A stretch of DNA of 64,000 nt, from positions 124,001 through 188,000 of the forward strand of contig MAAT01000028.1 in the NCBI GenBank assembly GCA_002162815.1, given 5' to 3'. Made by a program: the position numbers and the translations under genes. Shown one piece after another: positions 36,293 to 45,467 of the stretch. A model generated the notes under the pieces. The model saw only the letters and a list, made by a program, of their open reading frames with translations, ran no database searches and was not told the DNA's origin. Origin of the DNA: Gammaproteobacteria bacterium 53_120_T64. Lineage in GTDB: Bacteria; Pseudomonadota; Gammaproteobacteria; Pseudomonadales; Porticoccaceae. Position 1 is the stretch's first letter. Every line of letters starts with the position of its first letter.

Positions 36293-37003
36293 TTAGTAGC
36301 CCCAATCTTGATACTGCCACACTGGGCTTTGCCCATCCTGCCCCACTCGCTTGGCGCTGAAACGTTGCACCAGCGCCTCAATTAACTGTCGCTCAAGTAC
36401 CTGCCAACTTGGCATCGCGGCTCTGGCTAATAAGTCTTTCAAGCGTGTCATCTGTAGGCCCCGATAACCGCAGGGGTTAATGCGCTGAAAGGGCTCCAGA
36501 TCGACATCAACATTCAGTGCCAGACCGTGGTAGCTGCGCCCACGACGAATGCGCAAGCCCAGAGAGGCAATTTTGTCAGCGCCGACATAGACACCCGGTG
36601 CCTTGTCGCGTGTTGCCGCCTCTAGGCCATAATCGGCTAGCAAGGCTTTGAGACTCAATTCAATGGCACAGACCAACTCGCGCACATTGAGCTTGGCGCG
36701 CTTTAAATCGATCAAGGTGTAGATCACCATCTGCCCCGGGCCGTGATACGTCACCTGCCCGCCACGATCGACCTTGATCACGGGAATGTCGCCGGGCATC
36801 AACAGGTGTTCGGCTTTACCCGCCTGTCCCTGTGTAAAGACAGCGGGGTGCTGTACCACCCAGAGCTGATCGGCAGACGACTCGGTGCGCGACTCGGTGT
36901 AATCCTTCATCGCCGCAAACACTTGCCCATAGGGTCGCAGGCCCAGCTGGCAGACGGCGATAGGCGCTTCAGGGGCGGCACAGGAGTCACTCACCGGCAT
37001 CAC
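36293..37003 (-). CDS. lipB: Octanoyltransferase LipB
   Basis: Moves octanoate from acyl-carrier protein to the lipoyl domains, the first step of lipoate synthesis. The family blocks [16 protein letters not shown], the catalytic Lys in [13 protein letters not shown] and the catalytic Cys in [11 protein letters not shown] are present. A GTG at 37003 shares a base with the ybeD stop; an ATG follows directly at 37000, and either may start the 235-236-aa protein. Confidence 0.96.
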   Translation of the reverse strand: MMPVSDSCAAPEAPIAVCQLGLRPYGQVFAAMKDYTESRTESSADQLWVVQHPAVFTQGQAGKAEHLLMPGDIPVIKVDRGGQVTYHGPGQMVIYTLIDLKRAKLNVRELVCAIELSLKALLADYGLEAATRDKAPGVYVGADKIASLGLRIRRGRSYHGLALNVDVDLEPFQRINPCGYRGLQMTRLKDLLARAAMPSWQVLERQLIEALVQRFSAKRVGQDGQSPVWQYQDWGY

Positions 37004-37272
37004 TACAGCACCATCCGTACTCGAGCGCTGGTTTTTAGGTCGGAAAAAATAGCCTCCAACTGGGGCTTGCCGGTGGCCGTAATAATCACCGTCAGCGCTT
37101 GAAAGGTCGACTTGCGACTATCGCGAATACTCACCTTGGCCCGATCAAACCCAGGCGCATGGCGCTCCATCACCGCCAAGACATGCTGGCGCAATTCTTC
37201 ACCGGCCTCTCCCATGACCTTGATCGGATAGTCACAGGGGAATTCAATGCGTGGTGCTTCGGGTTCAGTCAT
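37003..37272 (-). CDS. ybeD: DUF493 family protein YbeD
   Basis: 89 aa, an ACT-like small domain: [17 protein letters not shown], then [25 protein letters not shown]. The family lies next to lipB in many gammaproteobacteria and may have a regulatory role, which is unproven. I use the ATG at 37272 ([11 protein letters not shown]); the longer frame adds 20 unusual residues. The stop overlaps the lipB start by one base. Confidence 0.9.
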   Translation of the reverse strand: MTEPEAPRIEFPCDYPIKVMGEAGEELRQHVLAVMERHAPGFDRAKVSIRDSRKSTFQALTVIITATGKPQLEAIFSDLKTSARVRMVL

Positions 37273-37339
37273 AACAGGCTCGCGGTGTTGAACGGATGAT
37301 ATTGATCTCATGCAGGATCGTAGCCTCGCCATCGGAGGC

Positions 37340-38500
37340 TTATAAAAGGCTCATCACAAAGAGTACCAAGCTATCCCATAGACGCGAGAACAAGCCCGCC
37401 TCGGCAATGGGCTGCGCGGCAACCAGCTTTTTATCCGCCAATACTTCATCCTTATAGGTCACCACCAGGCGGCCCAATTCCTGCTGCTCCGTCAGCGGAG
37501 CCTCAAGCGTGGCATCGACATGAATGTTACTGTCGAGCTGAGCCTTGGCGCCTCGCGGGAAGGTTAAAAACACATCCTCGGCCAGCACTAGGTCGACGCT
37601 ATCGCGCTCGCCAAACCAGACGCGATTATCCGCCTGCAGCACATCGCCAGCGCTAAATACCTTCGTTGTTTCGTAGTAACGGAAACCATAGGTCAGTAAT
37701 TTTTGCGACTCCTGAGCCCGCGCTTCCTCGCTATTGGTGCCCATCACCACGGAGATCAAACGCATGCCATTGCGCTCGGCGGAGGCCACCAGACAGTAAC
37801 CCGCCTCCTCGGTGTGGCCGGTTTTCATGCCGTCGACGGACTTGTCACGCCACAGCAGGCGATTGCGATTGGGCTGCTTAATACCGTTGTATTCGTAGTA
37901 TTTTTCGGCATACAGGGCGTAGTGACTGGGGTGCTCGAGAATCAAGGCTTGGGCCAACAGCGAGAGATCGCGGGCGGTGGTGATGTGCCCCTCGGCGGGC
38001 CAGCCGGTGGCATTGACAAAGTAGCTACTTTTCATGCCCAGCAACACCGCCTGCTGGTTCATCACATCGGCAAAAGCGCTTTCACTACCGGCTAAAAACT
38101 CCGCCATGGCGACAGTGGCGTCATTGCCCGACTGGATAATAATACCCTTCAGTAAATCGCCGAGAGGCACTTCCGTGCCCTCGCGAACGAACATTTTAGA
38201 GCCGCCCATTTTCCAGGCGGTGACGCTGATCGGCACTTGATCGGCGTCGCTAAACTTGCCGCTGGCCATTTCCCCGGCCACCACATAAGAGCTCATTATT
38301 TTCGTCAGGCTGGCCGGTGGCAATGGCAGATCGGCATTTGCCTCAACCAAGACACGCCCGGTATTGGCGTCAATTAAGATCCACGACTTGGCAGCCAATT
38401 GCGGCGCCGCGGGGATTAAGGTCTGAGCCTGCGCGCTCACAACCACACTGATGGTGATAATGAGCAGCGTAATAAGCTGCGTAGAAAGGGCTTTCAACAT
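37340..38500 (-). CDS. dacA: D-alanyl-D-alanine carboxypeptidase (PBP5/6 type)
   Basis: 386 aa. Signal peptide ends at AQAQ (about 25). The penicillin-binding motifs are SLTK, SGN in IQSGNDATVA, and KTG in GMKTGHTEEAGYC. A C-terminal beta domain and an amphipathic end (LFSRLWDSLVLFVMSLL) anchor it to the outer face of the inner membrane. It removes the terminal D-Ala of pentapeptides. The ATG at 38500 has AAGG upstream; an ATG at 38524 in frame would lengthen the signal. It is part of the elongation block. Confidence 0.94.
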   Translation of the reverse strand: MLKALSTQLITLLIITISVVVSAQAQTLIPAAPQLAAKSWILIDANTGRVLVEANADLPLPPASLTKIMSSYVVAGEMASGKFSDADQVPISVTAWKMGGSKMFVREGTEVPLGDLLKGIIIQSGNDATVAMAEFLAGSESAFADVMNQQAVLLGMKSSYFVNATGWPAEGHITTARDLSLLAQALILEHPSHYALYAEKYYEYNGIKQPNRNRLLWRDKSVDGMKTGHTEEAGYCLVASAERNGMRLISVVMGTNSEEARAQESQKLLTYGFRYYETTKVFSAGDVLQADNRVWFGERDSVDLVLAEDVFLTFPRGAKAQLDSNIHVDATLEAPLTEQQELGRLVVTYKDEVLADKKLVAAQPIAEAGLFSRLWDSLVLFVMSLL

Positions 38501-38527
38501 AATTTTAAACCTTATTTTCAACATAAC

Positions 38528-38548
38528 ATGGGCTCTTAGAGAGCCCAT
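38528..38548. repeat. Perfect 9-bp hairpin in rlpA-dacA spacer
   Basis: ATGGGCTCT (38528-38536) is followed by TAG and AGAGCCCAT (38540-38548). The T-rich tail is on the plus strand, where no gene ends. On the minus strand the hairpin lies in the dacA leader, a few bases before the possible ATG at 38524. It may shape translation or processing of the operon message. Confidence 0.5.
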
Positions 38549-38587
38549 TTTGTTTGCTATTGGCCAAAGGAACGGCCTTCGACAATG

Positions 38588-38599
38588 GGCGCCATATTA
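38588..38599 (-). promoter_or_regulatory. Candidate -10 of dacA with GGCGCC discriminator
   Basis: On the minus strand TAATAT (38594-38599) is followed directly by GGCGCC (38588-38593), 93 nt before the dacA start. No good -35 is visible. It resembles the elements before rapA, proA, dbpA and the Lon-N gene. Confidence 0.3.
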
Positions 38600-38633
38600 A
38601 CATGGGCCGACACCCCCGCCGGCGCTCAAAGCG

Positions 38634-39629
38634 CTAAATATCATGCCCGACATTCACCACAAAGGGCCCGTGCCGGCCCTGCTGTATCAAGCGCTCGCGT
38701 AGCGCCAGTAGCTGTAAGGGGTCAACAATGGGGCCAATCCAGACTTTGTAAACGGGGGCCGCCACCGCGCCAAAGCGGCGCACAGAAATCGGGTAGCGCG
38801 TTAGCGAAGCCAGTTGCGCTTGCAGCTGCTTTGCCGAGATCATTGAGCTATAAACCCCCACCTGCAAGAAGGGCCGAACCTGGGGCTTGGTCGCACGCGA
38901 CGCTACCGGCGCCGCAGCGAGAGGGGGGCGAAGGGTCTTGATCTTGGTCTGCGTCTTGGCCTGAGCGGGCTTTTTTATGCCCTTCACAATTGGCTCACTC
39001 AAGGCCGGTGCCGCTACCGCATTGCGCTGGAAGTCCAGCGGATCTATCACCTCTACCCTCACCCGCGCCGTGCCACTATTGGCGTAACCGAGTTTTTTGG
39101 CGCCGGCATAGGACAAATCAATAATCCGTTCACTGTGAAAGGGCCCGCGATCGTTGACCCGAACGATAATCTGCCGGCCATTGGCCAAATTGGTGACGCG
39201 CACATAGGCCGGAATCGGCAGGGTTTTGTGGGCTGCGGTCATGCCGTACATGCTGTAGGTTTCACCATTGGAAGTTTTACGGCCGTGAAATTTATTGCCG
39301 TACCACGAGGCCTGCCCCTCTTCGCTATAGCCCTTGGCCGCAGGCAATAGACGATAGGTGACGCCATTGACGGTATAGGGGTTTTTATTGCCGGCAATAG
39401 TAATCGGGTCGACTCGCGGCACCGCATCGGCCAGCTGGCTGACGTCGACCTCATGGCTGGGGCCGCTGTCTTTTAAGCGCGCAAAGGCATCACCACTTTG
39501 GCAAGCCCCCAAGCTGGCTAGCAGTATCGCCGCCATCAGCCCGGCGGCAATACCCGCCAGACGCGAAGGCCACAGCACTAGCCCTTCTGTTATCACCGGG
39601 TAAAGCAACTGGCTGAGCCGCTCATTCAC
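38634..39629 (-). CDS. rlpA: RlpA-type septal ring/cell-wall lipoprotein with SPOR domain
   Basis: 331 aa from GTG 39629. Lipoprotein signal with Cys in SLGAC. The double-psi barrel (EEGQASWYGNKFHGRKTSNGE as the opening block, about 115-135; NDRGPF with the catalytic Asp) is followed by a Pro/Ala/Lys linker and a C-terminal SPOR domain (PFLQVGVYSS to PFVVNVG). In Pseudomonas RlpA is a lytic transglycosylase acting on naked glycans. The chosen GTG overlaps the end of mltB by 8 bp; a later GTG at 39596 is possible, and the open frame further upstream lies inside mltB. Confidence 0.9.
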   Translation of the reverse strand: MNERLSQLLYPVITEGLVLWPSRLAGIAAGLMAAILLASLGACQSGDAFARLKDSGPSHEVDVSQLADAVPRVDPITIAGNKNPYTVNGVTYRLLPAAKGYSEEGQASWYGNKFHGRKTSNGETYSMYGMTAAHKTLPIPAYVRVTNLANGRQIIVRVNDRGPFHSERIIDLSYAGAKKLGYANSGTARVRVEVIDPLDFQRNAVAAPALSEPIVKGIKKPAQAKTQTKIKTLRPPLAAAPVASRATKPQVRPFLQVGVYSSMISAKQLQAQLASLTRYPISVRRFGAVAAPVYKVWIGPIVDPLQLLALRERLIQQGRHGPFVVNVGHDI

Positions 39630-40632
39630 CCCTGGCCCGTGCCTCGGCAATTTGCTCGGCCAGCTGCACGACCGCCATGGCATAGCGGAAGCTGTGGTTG
39701 TAGCGCGTAATGGTGTAATAGTTTTGCAGACCGAGCCAAAACTCGACACCGGCCTGGCCCTGCAAGCGCAGGGGAATCGCTTTCACTGCCGGGCTCATAT
39801 CCTGTACCGGGCTAAAGCCCTGCTCGGCCAATTGCGCCAGGGTCAATTTCGGTTTTACCAGCTTATTCACCAGCTCGCTGTTGTAATCGGCGGCAATACT
39901 CGCCCCCACCACCACGCCCTCACCGCGCTGCCAGCCATGTTTCACAAAATAGTTGGCGACACTGCCGATGGCATCGGCCGGATTGGCCCAAATATCGGCT
40001 ACCCCGTCGGCATCATAATCAAGCGCATAAGCGCGGTAGCTGGAGGGCATAAACTGGCCGTAACCCATAGCCCCCGCATAGGAACCCTTCAGCTCAGCCG
40101 GATCGAGTTTCTGCTCTTTACTCAGCAATAAAAAATGCTCCAACTCTTTAGTAAAGAAGGGGCTGCGCGCCGGGTAGTCGAAGGCCAGCGTAGAGAGGGC
40201 GTCAACTACCCGGTAATTGCCGGCGTAGCGCCCGTAGTAGGTTTCAACCCCGATAATCGCCACCACGTACTCGATCGGCACGCCGTATTCGGCCTCGGCT
40301 TTTTCCAGCCACAGGCGCTGCTCACGCCAAAACTGCAAACCCTGACGCAGACGCTTTTCGGTAAGAAAGATTTGCCGGTAGTCTTTCCACAACTTGACCT
40401 TTTCTGCCGGCCGGGTCATGGCATCGATAATCGACTGCTTGTAATGGGCGCCGGCAAACAGCGCCTGCAACTCGCCGCGATCAGCGCCGTGCTGCGCCAC
40501 CATGCGTTCGATAAAGCCCCGCGCTTGCGCATTATCTGAGTAGCTTTTTTCTGTTGCGGCGTTGAGCGGGGTAACGCCAACCAACACCATCATGAATACA
40601 GCGATTAATCCGTTTTTTACTAGTAACTTCAC
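39622..40632 (-). CDS. mltB: Membrane-bound lytic transglycosylase B
   Basis: 336 aa. Signal peptide at the N-terminus (cleavage near LNAA, residue 26); no lipobox Cys is visible, so it may be the soluble form. The catalytic Glu is in IIGVETYYGRYAGNY, and AMGYGQFMPSSYRAYALD and NPADAIGSVANYF are family blocks. It cleaves MurNAc-GlcNAc bonds. The ATG overlaps the rodA stop by 4 bases. Confidence 0.94.
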   Translation of the reverse strand: MKLLVKNGLIAVFMMVLVGVTPLNAATEKSYSDNAQARGFIERMVAQHGADRGELQALFAGAHYKQSIIDAMTRPAEKVKLWKDYRQIFLTEKRLRQGLQFWREQRLWLEKAEAEYGVPIEYVVAIIGVETYYGRYAGNYRVVDALSTLAFDYPARSPFFTKELEHFLLLSKEQKLDPAELKGSYAGAMGYGQFMPSSYRAYALDYDADGVADIWANPADAIGSVANYFVKHGWQRGEGVVVGASIAADYNSELVNKLVKPKLTLAQLAEQGFSPVQDMSPAVKAIPLRLQGQAGVEFWLGLQNYYTITRYNHSFRYAMAVVQLAEQIAEARARGE

Positions 40633-41780
40633 AGTTGTTCACCCATACGTTTTTTCTCCCTGCTGACTGCCATTAGCATACCAAACCCCAACATTAGGGT
40701 CACAATCGACGTACCGCCATAACTTACCATCGGCAGGGGCACGCCCACCACCGGCAGGATGCCGGAAACCATGCCCATATTGACAAAGATATAGACAAAA
40801 AAGGTCAGCGTGATGCTACCCGCCAACAGACGGCTAAACATGCTTTGTGCATAAATACTGATCACCATACCCCGAAGAATAATTAGGCCGTAAATCAGCA
40901 GCAGACACAGCACGCCGCTAAAACCAAATTCTTCCGACAGCACGGCAATAATAAAGTCGGTGTGGCTCTCGGGCAGGAAATCCAGTTGCGACTGGGTGCC
41001 CTGCATCCAGCCCTTACCGGAACTGCCACCGGCACCAATCGCCGTGGTCGATTGAATAATATTCCAACCCGCGCCGAGCTTGTCTGACTGGGGGTCGAGC
41101 AGGGTCAAAATGCGGGTTTTTTGATAATCCCGCAACAGATAAAACCAGAACAGCGGCGCCGCACCGAGGCCAAAAAACAAGACCCCGAGTAAATAACCTT
41201 TGCCCAAGCCGGCGAGAAAAAGCACAAAAAAACCCGCCGCAAAAATCAGTAATGCGGTGCCCAAGTCGGGCTGTATCCCCACCAGAATCGCCGGTATAGC
41301 GATCAGCAGTACCGCCACAAAGACATGCTTGAAGCGCGGCGGCAGCACCCGCTGCCCCAGATAACTCGATAGCATTAAGGGCACAGCCACCTTTAGGATT
41401 TCCGAGGGTTGAAAGCGAAAGAAGCCGAGATCGAGCCAGCGCTGCGCCCCCTTGGCGCCAACGCCGACAAAAATCACCGCGATCAGCAGCGCCACGCCCG
41501 CACCGTACAGCACAATCGCCCAGCGCTGCATAAAGCGTGGCTCAAACTGAGCCACCACGAACATCACCACCAAGCCAATGCCCATAAATACGCCCTGGCG
41601 CTTCACGTAGTTGAGGTTCTGGCCGCTGGCGCTGTAGAGCACAAAGATGCCGAGCGCCATCAGCACTAGCAGTAAGGTCAACAACGGAAAGTCGATGCGC
41701 AGTGCCAACCAGCTCTTGCGCTCACCGTAAACACTGGAGCCATGCTCCTTCAAGCTGCGCTCAAAATCACCCTGGCTCAT
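40629..41780 (-). CDS. rodA: Peptidoglycan glycosyltransferase RodA
   Basis: 383 aa, SEDS family, about ten membrane segments. It polymerises glycan strands together with PBP2 during side-wall growth. Typical blocks are PQSDKLGAGWNIIQSTTAIGAGG (about 231-253) and SHTDFIIAVLSEEFGF, with the catalytic Asp region WLDLGFFRFQPSEI. I start at ATG 41780 (MSQGDFERS), overlapping the end of mrdA by 14 bp. Translational coupling suits the 1:1 complex. Confidence 0.96.
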   Translation of the reverse strand: MSQGDFERSLKEHGSSVYGERKSWLALRIDFPLLTLLLVLMALGIFVLYSASGQNLNYVKRQGVFMGIGLVVMFVVAQFEPRFMQRWAIVLYGAGVALLIAVIFVGVGAKGAQRWLDLGFFRFQPSEILKVAVPLMLSSYLGQRVLPPRFKHVFVAVLLIAIPAILVGIQPDLGTALLIFAAGFFVLFLAGLGKGYLLGVLFFGLGAAPLFWFYLLRDYQKTRILTLLDPQSDKLGAGWNIIQSTTAIGAGGSSGKGWMQGTQSQLDFLPESHTDFIIAVLSEEFGFSGVLCLLLIYGLIILRGMVISIYAQSMFSRLLAGSITLTFFVYIFVNMGMVSGILPVVGVPLPMVSYGGTSIVTLMLGFGMLMAVSREKKRMGEQL

Positions 41781-43674
41781 TAGTGCTCTCAACAGCAAAC
41801 GACGGGGCTAGCACGCCAGCGGCGGGCGCTGTCTCGAGTGACTCAGGGTAGTAATGAAGGTAGGCATCGATTACCGCTCGCGCCACTGGCGCGGCCGTCG
41901 AACTGCCGTGCTCACCGTTTTCGACAATCACCGCCACCGCTATACGCGGCTTATCAATGGGGGCATAGGCGATAAACAGTGCGTGGTCGAGCTGTAGTTT
42001 GGCGAGCTTGCTGGCATCGTATCGTTCATCCTGTTTAATACCCACCACTTGGGCGGTGCCCGTCTTACCGGCCATGGTGTAGTCAATGTTACCGATTGCA
42101 CGGCGCGCCGTACCGCGTACATCGCGCACCACGCCGGCCATAGCATCGAGCACTAAATCCCAGTAACGGGCGGGAATTTCAATCTTCGCTAGCTCCGACA
42201 CCGGCCGCGCCAATTCGTTGCCAACATGGCTCACTAACTGCGGCTGACTGACCTCGCCTCGCATTGCCAAGCGACTCACCGCCACCGCCATTTGCAGGGG
42301 TGTGGCCAGCATAAAGCCCTGGCCGATACTGACGTTGACGGTATCACCCGGATACCAAACCCGACCCCGGGCACCCTGTTTCCAGTCTCGCGAGGGCATA
42401 ATACCCCGCGCCTCGGCGGGCAGATCGATACCGGTTTGAGTGCCATAACCAAAGCGCGAGCCGTAGTCGTGAAGCACGTCGATGCCGGAGCGAAAACCAA
42501 TATCGTAAAAGAAAGTATCGCAGGACTGCACAATCGCGTCGTACAGACTAATCTTGCTGCCGTGGCCGCCGCGCTTCCAGTCCCGGTACTTGTGCTTATC
42601 GCCCTCCAGCTGATAGTAACCCGGGTCATAAATACGGTAGCCCATGGTCACCGCGCCCGCGTCGAGGGCAGCCAGGCCGAACACCGGTTTGACGGTGGAA
42701 CCCGGTGGATACTGCCCCCGCAGAGCCCGATCAAACAACGGTTGGGCCGGCGAGCCCGTCAAGGCTTTATAGGCCTTGGTAGAAATACCGGTGACAAAAA
42801 GGTTGGGGTCAAAGGAGGGTGAGCTGGCCAGCGCGAGTACACCCCCGCTCGCCGTATCGAGGGCAACCACGGCACCGCGCTCTGCACCCAGGGCCTGAAT
42901 CGCGATTTTTTGTAAACGACTGTCAAGAAACAGCTGTAAATCCGCCCCCGGCACCGGGTCCGTGCGCTCCAGTACGCGCATGACTCGCCCGCGCGCATTG
43001 GTTTCGACATGCTCGTAGCCCACCTCTCCCAGCAGCTGGTCCTCGTAATACTTTTCCAGACCGGTTTTACCGGTCATATGTGAACCCTTGTAGCGTTTGG
43101 CGTCGAAGCGCTTCAGCTCACGCTCATTAATGCGTCCGGTATAGCCCACCACATGCGCCAATTCGGCCCCCAGTGGGTAGTTGCGAATCAGCTGAGCGGA
43201 AACCTCGACCCCCGCTAAACGGTGTTCATTCACAGCGACTAGGGCTTGTTCGGTTTCGCTGAGATTAAAGCGCAGGGGCACCGACTCATAGGGGCGGCGG
43301 CGTTTCAGCTGTTTTTCAAAACGCGCCAACTCGGTGTCTTTAAACGCCAGTAGCTCACCGACATCGGCCAATAATTGCTCGAGATTTTTAGTGCGCTCGG
43401 CGACAATGGAGAGCGTAAAACCGGGGCGATTATCGGCCAGCAAGACACCATTGCGATCGTAAATTAAACCCCGTGCCGGCGGCAGCGCGCGCACATGAAT
43501 ACGGTTGTTGTCGGCCAGCGTGGCAAAGTCCTGGTGACGATTAATTTGTAGGTCGTGGTAGCGCCACAGTAAAACACCCAGCATCAACAGCACCACCAAC
43601 AGAGTAAAACTGGCGCGCGCGACATACAGTCGAGACTCCCACTGGGGGTTTTTCAGAGTACTGAAGTCTGCCAT
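41767..43674 (-). CDS. mrdA: Penicillin-binding protein 2 (transpeptidase)
   Basis: 635 aa. One N-terminal membrane segment (about 22-42), a pedestal domain, and the transpeptidase with STVK (active Ser), SCD in IVQSCDTFFYD and KTGTAQV. It cross-links side-wall peptidoglycan and activates RodA. The length is normal. It lies 148 bp after rlmH. Beta-lactams such as mecillinam bind this class. Confidence 0.97.
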   Translation of the reverse strand: MADFSTLKNPQWESRLYVARASFTLLVVLLMLGVLLWRYHDLQINRHQDFATLADNNRIHVRALPPARGLIYDRNGVLLADNRPGFTLSIVAERTKNLEQLLADVGELLAFKDTELARFEKQLKRRRPYESVPLRFNLSETEQALVAVNEHRLAGVEVSAQLIRNYPLGAELAHVVGYTGRINERELKRFDAKRYKGSHMTGKTGLEKYYEDQLLGEVGYEHVETNARGRVMRVLERTDPVPGADLQLFLDSRLQKIAIQALGAERGAVVALDTASGGVLALASSPSFDPNLFVTGISTKAYKALTGSPAQPLFDRALRGQYPPGSTVKPVFGLAALDAGAVTMGYRIYDPGYYQLEGDKHKYRDWKRGGHGSKISLYDAIVQSCDTFFYDIGFRSGIDVLHDYGSRFGYGTQTGIDLPAEARGIMPSRDWKQGARGRVWYPGDTVNVSIGQGFMLATPLQMAVAVSRLAMRGEVSQPQLVSHVGNELARPVSELAKIEIPARYWDLVLDAMAGVVRDVRGTARRAIGNIDYTMAGKTGTAQVVGIKQDERYDASKLAKLQLDHALFIAYAPIDKPRIAVAVIVENGEHGSSTAAPVARAVIDAYLHYYPESLETAPAAGVLAPSFAVESTNEPG

Positions 43675-43821
43675 GTTTCGCTGAATGAGCTCCCGAGCAC
43701 AAAATAATTTTCGTGTGAAAAATGATACTGCCTATCTAGGCGCCCAACACACCGGCGGCGCTATTTTTATTGTTCGCGATCTCACCTAGCGCTGTATCGA
43801 CAAACCCCTAGCGATGGCTCT

Positions 43822-44289
43822 TTAACGATGGTAGGGGTGACCGGCATTAATCGACCAGGCCCGATAGAGCTGCTCGATCAAAATAATACGTACCAGCGGG
43901 TGGGGCAAGGTCAGCGCCGACAGCGACCAGCTAATATTCGCCCGGTCGATGCAAGACTGCGCCAAACCATCGGGACCGCCAATCAATAAGCTGAAGTTAT
44001 CGCCACTGCCCTGCCAGTCGCGCAAATGGCGCGCCAGCTGATCGGTGCCCCAGGGCTTGCCCTTTACTTCCAGTGCAATGACGCGGTCACCCTGAGCAAT
44101 GGCTTTCAGCATGGCCTCGCCTTCACTGGCAATAGCTCGATCCGGCGCTTCATTTTTACGCCGCGCAGCGAGGGGTATTTCGACTAACTCGAGATGAAAT
44201 TCCCCCGGCAATCGCTTGGCATACTCATCGTAGCCGCTTTGCACCCAGCTCGGCATTTTACTGCCGACAGCAATAATACGCAGCCTCAA
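43822..44289 (-). CDS. rlmH: 23S rRNA pseudouridine-1915 N3-methyltransferase RlmH
   Basis: 155 aa, the exact family length. The SPOUT knot has LLIGGPDGL and the C-terminal [14 protein letters not shown], with the conserved His-Tyr. It methylates pseudouridine 1915 in helix 69. The start codon is TTG at 44289 with AGGT upstream; alignment with MKLQLVAVGTKMP-like starts supports it. Confidence 0.96.
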   Translation of the reverse strand: MRLRIIAVGSKMPSWVQSGYDEYAKRLPGEFHLELVEIPLAARRKNEAPDRAIASEGEAMLKAIAQGDRVIALEVKGKPWGTDQLARHLRDWQGSGDNFSLLIGGPDGLAQSCIDRANISWSLSALTLPHPLVRIILIEQLYRAWSINAGHPYHR

Positions 44290-44337
44290 ACCGTGCTACC
44301 TATCGCTACTAGCCCCGCCGCTACCGAGCAAAAAAAG

Positions 44338-44706
44338 TTAGTCATTGTCATCCACGTCGGCATCACTTTCCGCAACGGCCGAATTGGGGCGCAGCGACCA
44401 GAGCTTTTCCAGCTCGTAAAACGCCCGCGTTTTGGGCTGCATAACGTGGACAATCAGGTCGCCAAAGTCGACCAGCACCCATTCGCCCTCGTCCATACCC
44501 TCGACACCGATCGGTTGAAAGCCCGCTCTCTTGCCCTCTTCCACGGTGTTTTGCGCCAGCGCCTTAACCTGGCGATTACTGGCGCCGCTCACCACAATCA
44601 TGGTATCGGTTATATCGCTGAGCTCGCGCACATCAATCGTAACCAGGTCCTGGCCCTTAATGTCGTCCAGTGCTGCAATAACAATCTTGTAAATATCACT
44701 ACTCAT
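44338..44706 (-). CDS. rsfS: Ribosomal silencing factor RsfS
   Basis: 122 aa. IvalDDIKGQDLVTIDVREL, then MIVVSGASNRQVKALAQNT and EWVLVDFGDLIVHVM follow the RsfS/Iojap family. It binds uL14 and blocks subunit joining in slow growth. The acidic tail (DADVDDND) is longer than usual. The ATG overlaps the nadD stop by 4 bases. Confidence 0.96.
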   Translation of the reverse strand: MSSDIYKIVIAALDDIKGQDLVTIDVRELSDITDTMIVVSGASNRQVKALAQNTVEEGKRAGFQPIGVEGMDEGEWVLVDFGDLIVHVMQPKTRAFYELEKLWSLRPNSAVAESDADVDDND

Positions 44707-45374
44707 GAATTTTCCTGTTTATACAAGCCGTGTTGGTGGATGTATTGAATGACCGCATCGGGCACTAGATAACGTACCGAACTGCCGGCAGCGAGGTCCG
44801 TGCGGATTTGTGTTGCCGACACTGGCAGCAAAGTCATGGCTTCAACCAGGACTCGACCACTCGCCGACTGTGACAACAATTTTGGATCATCTATGCAGCG
44901 CCCCGCCAACCACTGCGCCACAGCGCCAGTCTCTGGCAAATGCCAGCCGGGGCGAGCGGCAACGACAATATGGGCGTAATCGCTCAATTCTTGCCAGCGC
45001 TGCCAGGTGTGTAAATTAACCAGTGAGTCCATGCCGATACACAGGCAGAGGGCGACATCGGCGCCCAGCTCGGCGCGCAATTGTGCCAGGGTTGCAAGCG
45101 TATAGGACAAGCCTTCGCGGCGCAGCTCTCTGTCATCGGCCACCAAGCCACTGGCAACAAAATCATTACCCTGTAACTCGCCGTCAATCGCCAAGCGCAA
45201 CATGGCGAGACGATGCTCGGCGCTGACACCGGGCTGTTCACGGTGAGGCGGGCGGGCCGAAGGCATTAGATGCAATTCATCGAGACCCAGGTGCTCGCGC
45301 AATTCGACAGCGGTGCGTAAATGACCGATATGCACGGGATCAAAAGTGCCGCCAAAAATACCGACCGCTTTCAA
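44703..45374 (-). CDS. nadD: Nicotinate-nucleotide adenylyltransferase NadD
   Basis: 223 aa. GIFGGTFDPVHIGHLR is the nucleotide-binding start, and VSATQIRTDL the ISSTxxR-type motif. It makes deamido-NAD from NaMN and ATP. The start is TTG at 45374, since no ATG or GTG lies between the upstream stop and the conserved start. 84 bp separate it from proA; that spacer holds a 15-bp repeat. Confidence 0.96.
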   Translation of the reverse strand: MKAVGIFGGTFDPVHIGHLRTAVELREHLGLDELHLMPSARPPHREQPGVSAEHRLAMLRLAIDGELQGNDFVASGLVADDRELRREGLSYTLATLAQLRAELGADVALCLCIGMDSLVNLHTWQRWQELSDYAHIVVAARPGWHLPETGAVAQWLAGRCIDDPKLLSQSASGRVLVEAMTLLPVSATQIRTDLAAGSSVRYLVPDAVIQYIHQHGLYKQENS

Positions 45375-45422
45375 AATTCGATGTTTCTCGAATGAAAGCG
45401 AGTCACGTCCCGCTTGCTCGCG

Positions 45423-45467
45423 CTCAATTTATTCATGCCGGCTTTATTCACGACTGCTTTATTCACG
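45423..45467. repeat. Three 15-bp tandem repeats at the end of proA
   Basis: Read on the minus strand the units are CGTGAATAAAGCAGT, CGTGAATAAAGCCGG and CATGAATAAATTGAG. The first holds the proA stop. Because 15 is a multiple of 3, each unit puts a TAA in the proA frame, after an Arg-Glu or His-Glu pair. The array ends 48 bp before the nadD start. Confidence 0.85.
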
